NCBI GenBank assembly: GCA_029251465.1
Contig: JAQXDI010000001.1
Span: 1-64,000 of the forward strand
Origin: Ascidiaceihabitans sp.
GTDB lineage: Bacteria; Pseudomonadota; Alphaproteobacteria; Rhodobacterales; Rhodobacteraceae
Length of the DNA stretch: 64,000 bases
Direction of reading: 5' to 3'
Shown here: piece after piece, positions 35,124 to 43,835 of the stretch
How the letters are laid out: every line of letters begins with the position of its first letter
How positions within the stretch are numbered: position 1 is the first letter of the stretch
The notes under the pieces: model-generated
The model's input: the letters and a program-made list of their open reading frames with translations, nothing else
Told to the model about the DNA's origin: nothing
The model's database searches: none
Program-made: the position numbers and the translations under genes

Positions 35124-36320
35124 TTAGCTTGGAACCGCAGTGCCGGCGGTGTCGCCGACGCCGTCTTTGCGCGCTTTGGCCGAGGCCAAAGTGTCACGCA
35201 GATCGGATTCCATTTTCTTCAGCTCGACCTCTGCGGCGGCACGGTTGGCTTTGCCTTCGTCCGCGATTTGCAGCGATTCTTCGATGGTGCCGATCAGGTC
35301 TGCGTTTGCCTGTTTGACCGCTTCGATGTCGAACACGCCGCGCTCCATTTCTTCGCGGATCATCTTGTTGGATGTGCGCAGGTTGGCAGCATTCGACGTC
35401 AGCAATTCGTTGGTCAGATCATTGGCTGCACGCACAGCAACGGCCGCCTCGGCAGAGCGTTGGATCGTCACGGCTTGGGCCAATTGCGTTTCCCAAAGCG
35501 GCACAGTGTTGACCAACGTCGAGTTGATCTTGGTGACCAGTGATTTGTCGTTTTCCTGGACCAAACGGATCGACGGCAGCGACTGCATCGTCACTTGGCG
35601 CGTCAATTTCAGATCGTGAACACGGCGTTCCAGATCGTCACGGGCCGCGCGCAGATCGCGCAATTCCTGGGCGACCATAACCTGATCGCTTTCCTTGGCT
35701 TTATCGACTGTTTTAGCCTTGGCAGGAATGGTTTTTGTGTCCAATTCCTCAAGTTTTTCGGTACCCGCAGAGATGTACAGCGCCAGTTCGTCGTAAAAAT
35801 CCAGCGTCTTCTCGTACAGAACATCAAGGCTTTTGATGTCCTTCAGCAACGTATGCTCGTGACCCAAAAGATCGTCTGTGACCTTGTCGATCTGGCCTTG
35901 GACGGTTTCGAATTTCGCGGTGAATTTGGCGAAAGGGGCCGCGCGACCAATCAGTTTTTCCCACCAGCTGCGTTTGCGGCGCACGTCAAGTTCGGATACC
36001 GAAAAGCCACGGATCGTGGTGACGATGTTGCGCAGTGAATCGCCGGCTGGGCCCACGTCTTTGTTGCGCACGTCTTGCAACATGGATTGCGAAATGACTT
36101 GCAGTTCTGCCTGCGCGCCGGATCCGAAGGACACGATGGACTGCGTGTCCGTCATGTCGATTTCGTCCATGCGTTTGCGGATCGCGGCACTGACCGGCGC
36201 GTCGGCCTGCGCCAATGGCACGATAGCGGTCGCCTCCACTGGTTCGCGCAATGCGACGGCAGTGACTTCTTCGATTTGCGCCAGCGTTTCTTGGGCTTTT
36301 TGGCGGATGGTATCAGACAT
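35124..36320 (-). CDS. telA: Toxic-anion-resistance protein TelA
   Basis: A 398-aa, mostly helical protein of the TelA family (associated with tellurite resistance and cell-envelope stress). Typical blocks include SIVSFGSGAQAELQVISQSM near the start, a WWEKLIGRAAPFAKFTAKFE segment and VPLWETQLAQAVTIQRSAEA, with long coiled-coil stretches between. It is cytoplasmic, without signal or membrane segment. It sits 11 bases after xpaC, the pairing known from other bacteria. Molecular function is not established. Confidence 0.9.
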   Translation of the reverse strand: MSDTIRQKAQETLAQIEEVTAVALREPVEATAIVPLAQADAPVSAAIRKRMDEIDMTDTQSIVSFGSGAQAELQVISQSMLQDVRNKDVGPAGDSLRNIVTTIRGFSVSELDVRRKRSWWEKLIGRAAPFAKFTAKFETVQGQIDKVTDDLLGHEHTLLKDIKSLDVLYEKTLDFYDELALYISAGTEKLEELDTKTIPAKAKTVDKAKESDQVMVAQELRDLRAARDDLERRVHDLKLTRQVTMQSLPSIRLVQENDKSLVTKINSTLVNTVPLWETQLAQAVTIQRSAEAAVAVRAANDLTNELLTSNAANLRTSNKMIREEMERGVFDIEAVKQANADLIGTIEESLQIADEGKANRAAAEVELKKMESDLRDTLASAKARKDGVGDTAGTAVPS

Positions 36321-36331
36321 AATGGTACTCC

Positions 36332-37234
36332 TTAATGGTCGTCAGCGGACGGTAGCGTCACGCCTTCGCGCTGCAAACGATCCCGCAGCACGTCAATTTC
36401 AATATTTAAATCGCTGCGGTCATCCAGCAGCAATTTCTTGGTTCGTGCGTCAAAGTTTGTGGACAGATCGTCCAGCAAGGCCGCGTAGTCGGTGCGGGCT
36501 TTGGCGTCTTTCGTACGGCTATAGACGTCTGCGAATTTGATGGTCGCATCGCGCGCACCCATCAAATAGACGCCCAGATATTTGCGGGCTGCTGTCAGAT
36601 CACGCGGGTCTTCTTCGACGGTGCGGATCAGATCGCGCGCCTTAAGTTGGAACGCCTCGAGGCGCTGTTCCATCTGGCGATCACCGGCGCGCAGCATTGC
36701 GTCGTTCATTGCGCCCAAGTGACGCTCGGCTTCGTCCACAACCCGCGCTACGCGATCTTGTTGAAAGGTATCGACGCCTTCCATGCCTTTGGATTTCATC
36801 GGATCAAACCCAAAGGCTGCCATGTGCAAACCCATCGCGGCGGCACCGTACAAAATGGGGGCCACCAAACCGGGCTCGGATCGATAGGCCGCCAGCGCAA
36901 TGCCAACGCCTGTCAACACGGACGAAATCACCTTGCGGGGCAGGGCAGGGCGGCGGGCAACACGGCGGGCGTTGTATTCCGCCTCGGCCTGCAAGCCGCC
37001 ACGCAGTAACCACGCAGCCAGCGTCAGAATGCCGGCCGAAATCAGCCCGACCGTCAGCCCGATTGCCCCGTCGTTCAAGGACATGAACACCATCGGAATT
37101 GCCGGAATGAACAGCAGGTTTGCCTTGGCCCCAACCGGGTCCACTTTGGCGCGCGTATAGGCCCCGTCTTGTGGCGTGTTTAGGTCTTGGGACTGCCCGT
37201 CGGGGCTAAATTTTCCACCGTATCGATGTGCCAT
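36332..37234 (-). CDS. XpaC-family membrane protein (5-bromo-4-chloroindolyl phosphate hydrolysis protein)
   Basis: A 300-aa protein. The N-terminal third has hydrophobic segments (ANLLFIPAIPMVFMSL; IGLTVGLISAGILTLAAWLL; SVLTGVGIALAAY), followed by a soluble helical region (RHLGAMNDAMLRAGDRQMEQ onward), the XpaC layout. The historic name comes from a phosphatase indicator screen and is not evidence of phosphatase activity. Its ATG follows the stop of a 29-aa peptide by only five bases, whose 3' end supplies a GGAGGG ribosome binding site. Confidence 0.85.
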   Translation of the reverse strand: MAHRYGGKFSPDGQSQDLNTPQDGAYTRAKVDPVGAKANLLFIPAIPMVFMSLNDGAIGLTVGLISAGILTLAAWLLRGGLQAEAEYNARRVARRPALPRKVISSVLTGVGIALAAYRSEPGLVAPILYGAAAMGLHMAAFGFDPMKSKGMEGVDTFQQDRVARVVDEAERHLGAMNDAMLRAGDRQMEQRLEAFQLKARDLIRTVEEDPRDLTAARKYLGVYLMGARDATIKFADVYSRTKDAKARTDYAALLDDLSTNFDARTKKLLLDDRSDLNIEIDVLRDRLQREGVTLPSADDH

Positions 37235-37239
37235 ATCGT

Positions 37240-37329
37240 TTACAGCCCTCCGAGCCAGCCGGTGGTTACACCGAACATCAGCACCAGAAGTGCGGCGAAT
37301 GCGATTTTTTGTAGCGACGTTGGTGTCAT
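37240..37329 (-). CDS. Small membrane peptide (29 aa) in the TerC-XpaC-TelA operon
   Basis: A short gene between terC and xpaC. From ATG at 37329 it encodes 29 residues: a short polar start MTPTSLQK, one hydrophobic helix IAFAALLVLMFGVTTGWL, and GGL at the end. A very strong GAGGGGGG lies just upstream of the ATG. The stop codon is five bases from the xpaC ATG, so coupling is likely. It may be a regulatory or assembly peptide for a membrane partner (inference). I do not recognise a named family. Confidence 0.7.
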   Translation of the reverse strand: MTPTSLQKIAFAALLVLMFGVTTGWLGGL

Positions 37330-37396
37330 AAGCCCCCCTCAGAGCATTTGCGCAACTATAGGAAGCGATTGTGCATCGCGCCAGATTGAAGCGCGT

Positions 37397-38215
37397 TTAG
37401 TGCTTGGCACCTGTGCGCCGCTCTGCGTTGAGTTTGCGGGTGTAGCCCGATTGGATGACCTCGACCGCGACCAAAACCAGAACCGAAAAGTAGAAGGTTG
37501 TCTTGGACATCGGGATCACTTCGTAGCCAAACAGACGCAGCGCCAACGTGTCGTCGTGCATGGCATGCGCCGCCGCTTGGCCCGCTTCGCCGATCAAAAC
37601 AACGCCGACGATCAACAAGATGAACAGCCCAAGGACTTCGTACATGCGGTTGGATTCAAGGAATTGGGTAACACCGTCAGCCAGCAACAGCATGGCAAGG
37701 CCCGACAACAGAATTGCCGCAGCCAGGATCGGGAACACATCGGTGATCGCCAGCGCCGACAGCACGGAATCAAACGAAAAGATCAGGTTCATGATGACGA
37801 TCATGACAACAACCTGCATTGCGGATTTGCCAGACTTTTGCTCAACATCTGTATCAAGATTGTGAATGGTCAGCATGTGGCCGATTTCTTTGACGGCTGT
37901 GTACATGATGAAAATACCGCCAATCACAAAGACGCAGGTGGCAAAGTTGATGCCGCCAGTGATCACACCCGTCCAGTCAAGCACGACAAACGGTTCGGCC
38001 ATCGCGTCGATCAAACGGATCATCACAAACAGCAAAACCACCCGCAGAGCGACCGCGATTATGATGCCCCAGCGCCGCACGGACGCTTGTTGTGCAACCG
38101 GTGCACGTTGGCTCTCGATGCTGATGTACAGCAAGTTGTCAAAGCCCAGCACAGCTTGCAAAAAGCACAGCATAAGCAGGTTGCCCAGATTTTCGATAGT
38201 CAGCAGATCGGCCAT
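37397..38215 (-). CDS. terC: TerC-family integral membrane protein
   Basis: A 272-aa protein with about seven to eight membrane helices. The two internally related TerC motifs are present: LQAVLGFDNLLYI near residue 20 and LIFSFDSVLSALAI near 145, each with the buried Asp thought to bind metal. The first has Gln where many relatives have Glu. The family is linked to tellurite resistance and to manganese efflux. It is the first gene of the run ending at dtd; the 67-base gap to the 29-aa gene could hold a second start of transcription. Confidence 0.88.
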   Translation of the reverse strand: MADLLTIENLGNLLMLCFLQAVLGFDNLLYISIESQRAPVAQQASVRRWGIIIAVALRVVLLFVMIRLIDAMAEPFVVLDWTGVITGGINFATCVFVIGGIFIMYTAVKEIGHMLTIHNLDTDVEQKSGKSAMQVVVMIVIMNLIFSFDSVLSALAITDVFPILAAAILLSGLAMLLLADGVTQFLESNRMYEVLGLFILLIVGVVLIGEAGQAAAHAMHDDTLALRLFGYEVIPMSKTTFYFSVLVLVAVEVIQSGYTRKLNAERRTGAKH

Positions 38216-38350
38216 TTTATTCCCCGTAGAATGTTCTGTGCGCTGTGGCGCGTCAGGCCACTTATCGCAGGAATATGCGAATGCAAACAGCGCTCAAAGG
38301 GGAAAGACGCCGATAAAGTACCCTCTGAGCGCAATTTTAGGTTGTTTTAC

Positions 38351-39343
38351 TTAACGTTTTGGCTTGCCAGCGGGACGACCGCCGGGTCTGCCGCTGGGCT
38401 TTCCAGACGGTTTGCCCAATGGCTTGCCGTTCGGTTTTCCGGTTGGTTTTTCACCGCGCACGTACCCGGCTTTGCGATCCGCCTCTGAACGGGCCATGTT
38501 GCGCGTGCGCCCTTGTTCCGATGGTTTGCGCGAAATTGGTTCTTTGCGCACGCGTTTGACCTGCTTCTTTTGCGCCGTGCCTTGCGGGTTTTGTTCCAGA
38601 TCTTCCATGCCCAACTGATCACGCATGACCTTGCGCCGGATTTCCTCGACGCCGCCGGGTTTCAGATCACCCAACTGAAAGGGGCCATAGCTGATGCGGA
38701 TCAGACGGTTCACGCTGAGGCCGATGTCCATCATGGCGCGGCGAATTTCACGGTTTTTGCCTTCGCGCAGACCAACCGTCAGCCATGCGTTCGCCCCTTG
38801 CTGGCGGTCCAGCTGGATTTGCATCGGCTGGAATGTTTCGCCGTCAACCGTGATGCCACGGCGCAAAGGCGCAAATGTTTCGTCCGTCGGGCGCCCTTTG
38901 ATGCGCACACGGTAGCGACGCAGCCAACCTGTTGACGGCAATTCCAGCTTGCGTTTGATGCCGCCGTCGTTCGTCAGCAACAGCAATCCTTCGGAGTTGA
39001 TATCGAGCCGCCCCACGCAGATCACGCGCGGCAGATCGTCGGGCATGTCGTCGTAAATCGTCTTGCGGCCCTTTTCGTCGCGGTCCGATGTGACCAGACC
39101 GACGGGCTTGTGATACAGCCACAGACGTTCTGGTTCGGGCTCCGAGATCGGCTTGCCATCGACAGTGATGTTGTCGCTGGGCAGCACGTTCAGCGCGGCG
39201 CGCTCGACTTTGGTGCCGTTCATAAAGACACGACCGGCTTCGATCATGCGCTCTGCATCACGCCGACTGGCCACGCCTGCGCGGGCTAAAACCTTGGCGA
39301 TACGGTCACCCTTTGGGGCGTCTTTTGGGGTATCTGTGCTCAT
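38351..39343 (-). CDS. rluB: 23S rRNA pseudouridine synthase, RluB/RsuA family
   Basis: 330 aa. An S4 RNA-binding domain (IAKVLARAGVASRRDAERMI) is followed by the RsuA-type synthase domain with catalytic Asp in CVGRLDINSEGLLLLTNDGG and the KNREIRRAMMDIGLSVNRLIR block. The likely target is U2605 of 23S rRNA, by homology. The last 60 residues are an unusual Lys/Arg/Gly/Pro tail ending in repeated GKPxG units, presumably a basic RNA-binding extension. Divergent from tadA, whose start is 63 bases away. Confidence 0.88.
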   Translation of the reverse strand: MSTDTPKDAPKGDRIAKVLARAGVASRRDAERMIEAGRVFMNGTKVERAALNVLPSDNITVDGKPISEPEPERLWLYHKPVGLVTSDRDEKGRKTIYDDMPDDLPRVICVGRLDINSEGLLLLTNDGGIKRKLELPSTGWLRRYRVRIKGRPTDETFAPLRRGITVDGETFQPMQIQLDRQQGANAWLTVGLREGKNREIRRAMMDIGLSVNRLIRISYGPFQLGDLKPGGVEEIRRKVMRDQLGMEDLEQNPQGTAQKKQVKRVRKEPISRKPSEQGRTRNMARSEADRKAGYVRGEKPTGKPNGKPLGKPSGKPSGRPGGRPAGKPKR

Positions 39344-39405
39344 GATGTTGCACCTAGCCTATCTGGCAGTCTTGCGAAAGCGCCTATGTTGGTGGCAGAT
39401 GGGGC

Positions 39406-39855
39406 ATGGTTTTTCGATCTTTCATGGGTGATGCACTGGAACAAGCGCGGCTGGCCGGTGCGCGCGGCGAAGTGCCTGTGGGCGCGGTGATCGTGTCCGC
39501 GGGCGGGCAAATCGTGGCATCTGCGGGCAACCGCACGCGCGAATTGAACGACCCGACGGCCCACGCCGAAGTTTTGGCGATCCGCGCTGCTTGCGCTTCG
39601 ATCGGGGCAGAGCGGTTGAACGATCACGATCTGTACGTGACGCTGGAACCTTGCCCGATGTGCGCCGCGGCGATCAGCAATGCGCGGATCAAACGGCTGT
39701 ATTTCGGGGCCGATGATCCGAAATCCGGCGGTGTCACAGTTGGCGCGCGGATTTTCACCCACGCCCAATGCCATCACGCCCCCGAGGTGTATGACGGCAT
39801 CGACGCTGAAGCATCCCGCACCTTACTGACGGATTTCTTTAAGACCCGCCGCTAG
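39406..39855 (+). CDS. tadA: tRNA-specific adenosine deaminase
   Basis: A 149-aa zinc deaminase that makes inosine at the wobble position of tRNA-Arg(ACG). Zinc and proton-shuttle residues are His53-Ala-Glu55 (TAHAEVLAIR) and Cys83/Cys86 in EPCPMCAAAI. ARGEVPVGAVIV is typical. The start at 39406 keeps the usual N-terminal helix; a second ATG six codons in is possible. The last four bases overlap the cydB stop on the other strand. Confidence 0.95.
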   Translation: MVFRSFMGDALEQARLAGARGEVPVGAVIVSAGGQIVASAGNRTRELNDPTAHAEVLAIRAACASIGAERLNDHDLYVTLEPCPMCAAAISNARIKRLYFGADDPKSGGVTVGARIFTHAQCHHAPEVYDGIDAEASRTLLTDFFKTRR

Positions 39856-40895
39856 GTTGCCTCTTCATTCGCGACCTGTTCCTGAATGTCGTACTTTAGA
39901 TCTGACGCTTTACCGCGGAAAATGTAGTAGGACAGGATCGTGTAGCCGAGGATTGCAGGCAGCACCCACAGCGTTCCGATCAGGATGATGAACAGGCTTT
40001 CAGGGGCCGAGGCGGATTCGTAGATCGTCAGCTTTTCTGGCACCACATAGGGGTAGAACGAATAGGCCATGCCGACAAAGGCGCAGATGAACAAGGTTGC
40101 AGCGGCGATGAATGGACCCCACGCACGGCGATCATCTGATCGCGGTAGATTGCGCAATTCCCACCAGATGTAGGCGACCAGTGCGGCCGAAACGATGGGC
40201 AATGGCGCAAGATACAACGCCTCGGGCAAGCTGAACCACTTGTCAAAGATGCGGATGCTGACGAACGGGGTCGCCAGCGAGATCGCACCAATCCCGAGGA
40301 TCAGGCCCCAAATGCCGCCTTTGGTCCAGCGCACCGCGTGGGATTGCAAACGCCCTTCGGTTTTGCCAATCAGCCACGCCGCGCCGATAAAGCTGTATCC
40401 AACCGTCAGGAAAATCGCGGTCAGCATCGCAAAGCCAACATGCGCCCACGTCCAGGTCAGCCCCATCACGTACATGCCCAGCATGAACCCTTGGGACATC
40501 GACGCCATCAGCGACCCTACAAAAAACGCAGCATTCCATTTTGGTTTTTGGGCAATCGGTGCCTTGGCGCGAAATTCGAACGACACACCGCGCAGGATCA
40601 AGCCGACTAGCATGATGAACACCGGCAGGTACAGCGCCGTCAGGATAATCCCGTGGGCAGGGGGGAAGGCCACCAGCAACAAGCCAATCGCCAGCACCAG
40701 CCACGTTTCATTCGCGTCCCAGAACGGCCCGATCGAGGCCACAAGCCGGTCTTTTTCGTCGTCATCTGCCAAGGGCATCAGCAGGCCGACACCCAGATCG
40801 AAGCCGTCCAAAATCACGTAGATCAGGATTGAAACGCCCATCAGGGCGGCGAATGTCCACGGCAGCCAAACGGCCGGATCTCCAAACAATTCCAT
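39852..40895 (-). CDS. cydB: Cytochrome bd-type quinol oxidase subunit II (CioB-like)
   Basis: A 347-aa inner-membrane protein with the family start FAALMGVSILIYVILDGFDLGVG and the conserved FWDANETWLVLAIG, RGVSFEFRAKA and LTWTWAHVGFAMLTA blocks. It forms the quinol oxidase with subunit I, encoded three bases upstream. No CydX-like small gene can follow, since tadA lies directly against its 3' end. Confidence 0.95.
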   Translation of the reverse strand: MELFGDPAVWLPWTFAALMGVSILIYVILDGFDLGVGLLMPLADDDEKDRLVASIGPFWDANETWLVLAIGLLLVAFPPAHGIILTALYLPVFIMLVGLILRGVSFEFRAKAPIAQKPKWNAAFFVGSLMASMSQGFMLGMYVMGLTWTWAHVGFAMLTAIFLTVGYSFIGAAWLIGKTEGRLQSHAVRWTKGGIWGLILGIGAISLATPFVSIRIFDKWFSLPEALYLAPLPIVSAALVAYIWWELRNLPRSDDRRAWGPFIAAATLFICAFVGMAYSFYPYVVPEKLTIYESASAPESLFIILIGTLWVLPAILGYTILSYYIFRGKASDLKYDIQEQVANEEAT

Positions 40896-40898
40896 CTG

Positions 40899-42287
40899 CT
40901 ATTCTCCGGGCTGCATTGCGTAAACTTCGGCCTCGCCGCCACGCGGATAATCGCGTTTGGACAATGGCTGACCCTTGCTGGCCTTGCGGGCCAAATACAG
41001 GATGACGCTGATGTAGGCGACGATCAGGGCAAGGTAGATCACGAGGTAGGCGATCAGCGTGCCAAGGACCATGCCGGCAGGCACATCGCTGACCGCATCC
41101 TTGGTGCTCAGCACCCCTTGAACCAGCCACGGCTGGCGCCCGATTTCGGTGGTGTACCAGCCCGCGAGGGTTGCGATCCAGCCGCCAAAGGTCATGCCGG
41201 TAAAGGCCAGCAGAACAAGTTTTGGCATGTTGCCCGCACCACGGCGGCGCAGCAGCACCACGCCGGCCCAAGACAACGCCAGCATAGCTACGCCAACGCC
41301 GATCATGATCCGAAAGCTGAAGAACACAGCCGACACGCGAGGGTGCAGGATGGTGCCATCTTCGGCCACAAAATCGTTCAGGCCGGGTACAATCCCGTCA
41401 GCTTTGTGTTTCAGGATCAAAGAGGCACCGTTGGGGATCGAGATTTCGAATTTGTTCGAACGGGTTTCCTGATCCGGAATGGCAAACAAAACCAGCGGGA
41501 TGTTGGGGCCGATTTCCCAGTTGCCTTCCATCGCGGCGACCTTGGCAGGCTGGTGTTCCAGCGTGTTCAGACCGTGCATGTCACCGGCAAAAATTTGCAG
41601 CGGGATCAGTGCCGCAGCGGTGAGGATGCCCACGCGCAGCGCAGATTTGACGCTTTCGGCGGTGTCGCCCCACAGCATCCGCAAGGCAGACACACCGGCG
41701 ATCAAAAAGGCGACAGTCAAGCCAGAGGCCAACAACATGTGCACAAAGCGGTAGGGCATCGAGGGGTTGAACACGATCGCAAACCAGTCGGTTGCATGGA
41801 CGACCCCGTCGATCAATTCATACCCTTGAGGTGTGTGCATCCAACTGTTCAGAACAATGATCCAGAAGGTCGACATGGTTGTGCCGAACGCCACAAGGAA
41901 CGTCGCGCCGGTGTGCACCCAGCTGGGCACCCTCGACGCGCCGAACAGCATGATGCCCAAAAACACAGCCTCGAGGAAAAAGGCGGTCATGATTTCGTAA
42001 GCGAGCAGCGGCCCCGCAACATTGCCGACCGTTTCCATAAAGCCGGGCCAGTTGGTGCCAAACTGAAAGGACATAGTGATGCCGGACACAACACCCATGG
42101 CAAAGGACAGGGCAAAGATTTTCACCCAGAACAGATAGGCTTCCATCCATTTGCGGTCTTTTGTTGCGTTAAAACGCAGCTTGAAAAACAGCAACATCCA
42201 GCCAAGCGCAATCGTGATGGTCGGAAACAGGATGTGAAACGAGATATTCGCCCCGAATTGGATGCGTGACAGCAATAGTGTGCCCAT
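40899..42287 (-). CDS. cydA: Cytochrome bd-type quinol oxidase subunit I (CioA-like)
   Basis: 462 aa. It carries the family start LLSRIQFGANISFHILFPTI with the b595 ligand His18, and typical blocks SFQFGTNWPGF, EAVFLGIMLFG and GWYTTEIGRQPW. At this length the quinol loop is short, which with the overall sequence points to the cyanide-insensitive (Cio) subgroup rather than E. coli CydA (522 aa). It reduces oxygen at high affinity without pumping protons. An inverted repeat 85 bases upstream may be its operator. Confidence 0.95.
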   Translation of the reverse strand: MGTLLLSRIQFGANISFHILFPTITIALGWMLLFFKLRFNATKDRKWMEAYLFWVKIFALSFAMGVVSGITMSFQFGTNWPGFMETVGNVAGPLLAYEIMTAFFLEAVFLGIMLFGASRVPSWVHTGATFLVAFGTTMSTFWIIVLNSWMHTPQGYELIDGVVHATDWFAIVFNPSMPYRFVHMLLASGLTVAFLIAGVSALRMLWGDTAESVKSALRVGILTAAALIPLQIFAGDMHGLNTLEHQPAKVAAMEGNWEIGPNIPLVLFAIPDQETRSNKFEISIPNGASLILKHKADGIVPGLNDFVAEDGTILHPRVSAVFFSFRIMIGVGVAMLALSWAGVVLLRRRGAGNMPKLVLLAFTGMTFGGWIATLAGWYTTEIGRQPWLVQGVLSTKDAVSDVPAGMVLGTLIAYLVIYLALIVAYISVILYLARKASKGQPLSKRDYPRGGEAEVYAMQPGE

Positions 42288-42371
42288 GGGTTCGCCCTTT
42301 GATCAGTAAACGCCGGTGTGCGTTCATCCTTGGACTGGAAGTAATGCGATGACCTTAAAAAACAGTTGGAT

Positions 42372-42401
42372 GCGGCAAAATGCACATGTGCGCTTTGTCG
42401 C
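42372..42401. promoter_or_regulatory. 30-bp imperfect palindrome upstream of cydAB
   Basis: The two 15-base arms meet at 42386/42387 and match at 12 of 15 positions, with the core GCACATGTGC perfect. It lies 85 bases before the cydA start and just after the UPF0173 stop, both on the minus strand. It may be an operator for the oxidase genes, or the hairpin of a weak terminator for the upstream gene (six T follow on that strand about nine bases later). Confidence 0.45.
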
Positions 42402-42407
42402 AGGGGC

Positions 42408-43100
42408 TTAGAACGCCAAGGCCTGCATCACTTGCGGTTCAACCACGTCGACACCGGGCAAGCCGTCGCGCAAAACATCGGCTGATTGTTCTAGCAGCGG
42501 CATGGTACGGTAGTGGCACGGGATGACGGTCTTGAAATCAAAGTAGCGTTTGGCGGCGTAGGCGGCCTCGGCCATGCCCATGGTGAAATGCCCGCCCGCA
42601 GACAGGATGCCAATGTCTGGTTTGTAGAAATCACCGATCCAATCCATATCTGCCATGATGCCGGTGTCGCCGGACACGTAAATACAGTGCCCTTCGCCTT
42701 TGATGATCAGCCCGCTTTCGTTGCCCATGTAGTGACGCACGCCGTCGATCTCAGCAGAGGACGAATGGGAGGCAGGCACCATCGAAATCGCAACATCGCC
42801 GCGCATGATTGTGCCGCCCTTGTTGAAGGCGTCACCCTCTACAGCGCCTTGGCTGGCCAAGAATTGTGCCAGTTCGTACATGCCCGAAACCGGCGCGTTT
42901 TGGGCCTTGGAAATGGCAGGAACATCGGTGATGTGATCGAAATGCGCGTGGGTGACAAGGATATCGGTGGCACCGTTCAGGGCGGCCTCGTGCTGGTCTT
43001 CGCTCAGCATGGGATTGCCGGTCAACCATGGGTCGATCAGGAGCACTTGATCTTCGATTTCGATGCGAAAGCTGCCGTGGCCGAGCCAGATGATCTTCAT
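42408..43100 (-). CDS. UPF0173 metal-dependent hydrolase (metallo-beta-lactamase fold)
   Basis: A 230-aa protein with the dinuclear metal motif HAHFDH (His51, His53, Asp55, His56), further ligands in VPASHSSS and YVSGDTG, and the closing VIPCHYRTMP. This YtkL/UPF0173 group has no established substrate. AGGAGACATCTC lies before the ATG. Monocistronic by position. Confidence 0.9.
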   Translation of the reverse strand: MKIIWLGHGSFRIEIEDQVLLIDPWLTGNPMLSEDQHEAALNGATDILVTHAHFDHITDVPAISKAQNAPVSGMYELAQFLASQGAVEGDAFNKGGTIMRGDVAISMVPASHSSSAEIDGVRHYMGNESGLIIKGEGHCIYVSGDTGIMADMDWIGDFYKPDIGILSAGGHFTMGMAEAAYAAKRYFDFKTVIPCHYRTMPLLEQSADVLRDGLPGVDVVEPQVMQALAF

Positions 43101-43196
43101 TGAGATGTCTCCTGTGTTGCGTCACGCTAGCACTGTGTCGCGAAGTATGGGAGCCTAAGGGTTGAGTATTTTTGATCAAAACAAAAGGGGCGGGTG

Positions 43197-43835
43197 ATGA
43201 ATTGGTCAGAGCAGAGGGATTATTACTGTGAACGGACGGACCTGAGCTATTGGTCGGAACCGATGAATGCTGTGTCGAACGGCGCGTTTCTGGTTGCGGC
43301 GGCGTGGATGTGGCGGCGGTGTTCGGGCGTGGTTTGGGCGCGGGTGCTATGCGCGATATTGTTTGTGATCGGGATCGGGTTATTTTTGTTCCATACGCAC
43401 GCAACGCGCTGGGCTGAATTGGCGGATGTTGTGCCAATTGCGACCTTTATCCTTGTGTATCTGTTTCTGGTGAACAGTGACGTCGTTGGGATGCGCTGGT
43501 GGTGGGCGGTTTTGGCGACGCTTGGCTTTGCACCTTATGCCTACGTGATGGTGCCGATCCTCGATTCCATTCCGTTCATAAGGATTTCGGATTTCTACTG
43601 GGCAGTGCCGATCCTGCTGTTGTTTTATGCGGCACTACTGCGTCGCCGCTTTTCGGCAACTGCACGCGGCTTGGCCATCGGAGCGCTGATTTTATGTGTG
43701 TCGATCACCATCCGGTCATTGGACCAAGGCCTGTGCGCCAACTGGCCCATCGGTACTCATTTCATTTGGCATATTTTGAACGCAACGATGTTCGGTTGGA
43801 TGATCGAGGTCTACCGCCGTCATGTATCAACCTGA
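43197..43835 (+). CDS. Ceramidase-family (PF05875-like) membrane protein
   Basis: A 212-aa protein with about seven hydrophobic helices. The start MNWSEQRDYYCERTDLSYWSEPMNAVSNGAFL carries the E..SP.NA.SN block of alkaline ceramidases and related CREST hydrolases, and HTHATRWAELADVVPI and GTHFIWHILNATMFGW supply the expected His/Asp metal ligands. In bacteria the substrate is probably a lipid amide, perhaps a sphingolipid or ornithine/glutamine lipid; this is inference. AAGGGG lies seven bases before ATG 43197; a GTG one codon earlier is possible. Its end overlaps the VOC gene by 16 bases. Confidence 0.8.
   Translation: MNWSEQRDYYCERTDLSYWSEPMNAVSNGAFLVAAAWMWRRCSGVVWARVLCAILFVIGIGLFLFHTHATRWAELADVVPIATFILVYLFLVNSDVVGMRWWWAVLATLGFAPYAYVMVPILDSIPFIRISDFYWAVPILLLFYAALLRRRFSATARGLAIGALILCVSITIRSLDQGLCANWPIGTHFIWHILNATMFGWMIEVYRRHVST

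Noticed and set aside
37187-38488. 433-codon plus-strand frame opposite terC
   Set aside because: Gln/Asp/His-rich shadow; the opposite strand encodes TerC and the 29-aa peptide with good ribosome binding sites.
41118-42269. 383-codon plus-strand frame opposite cydA
   Set aside because: Antisense to the conserved oxidase subunit and without any recognisable sequence.
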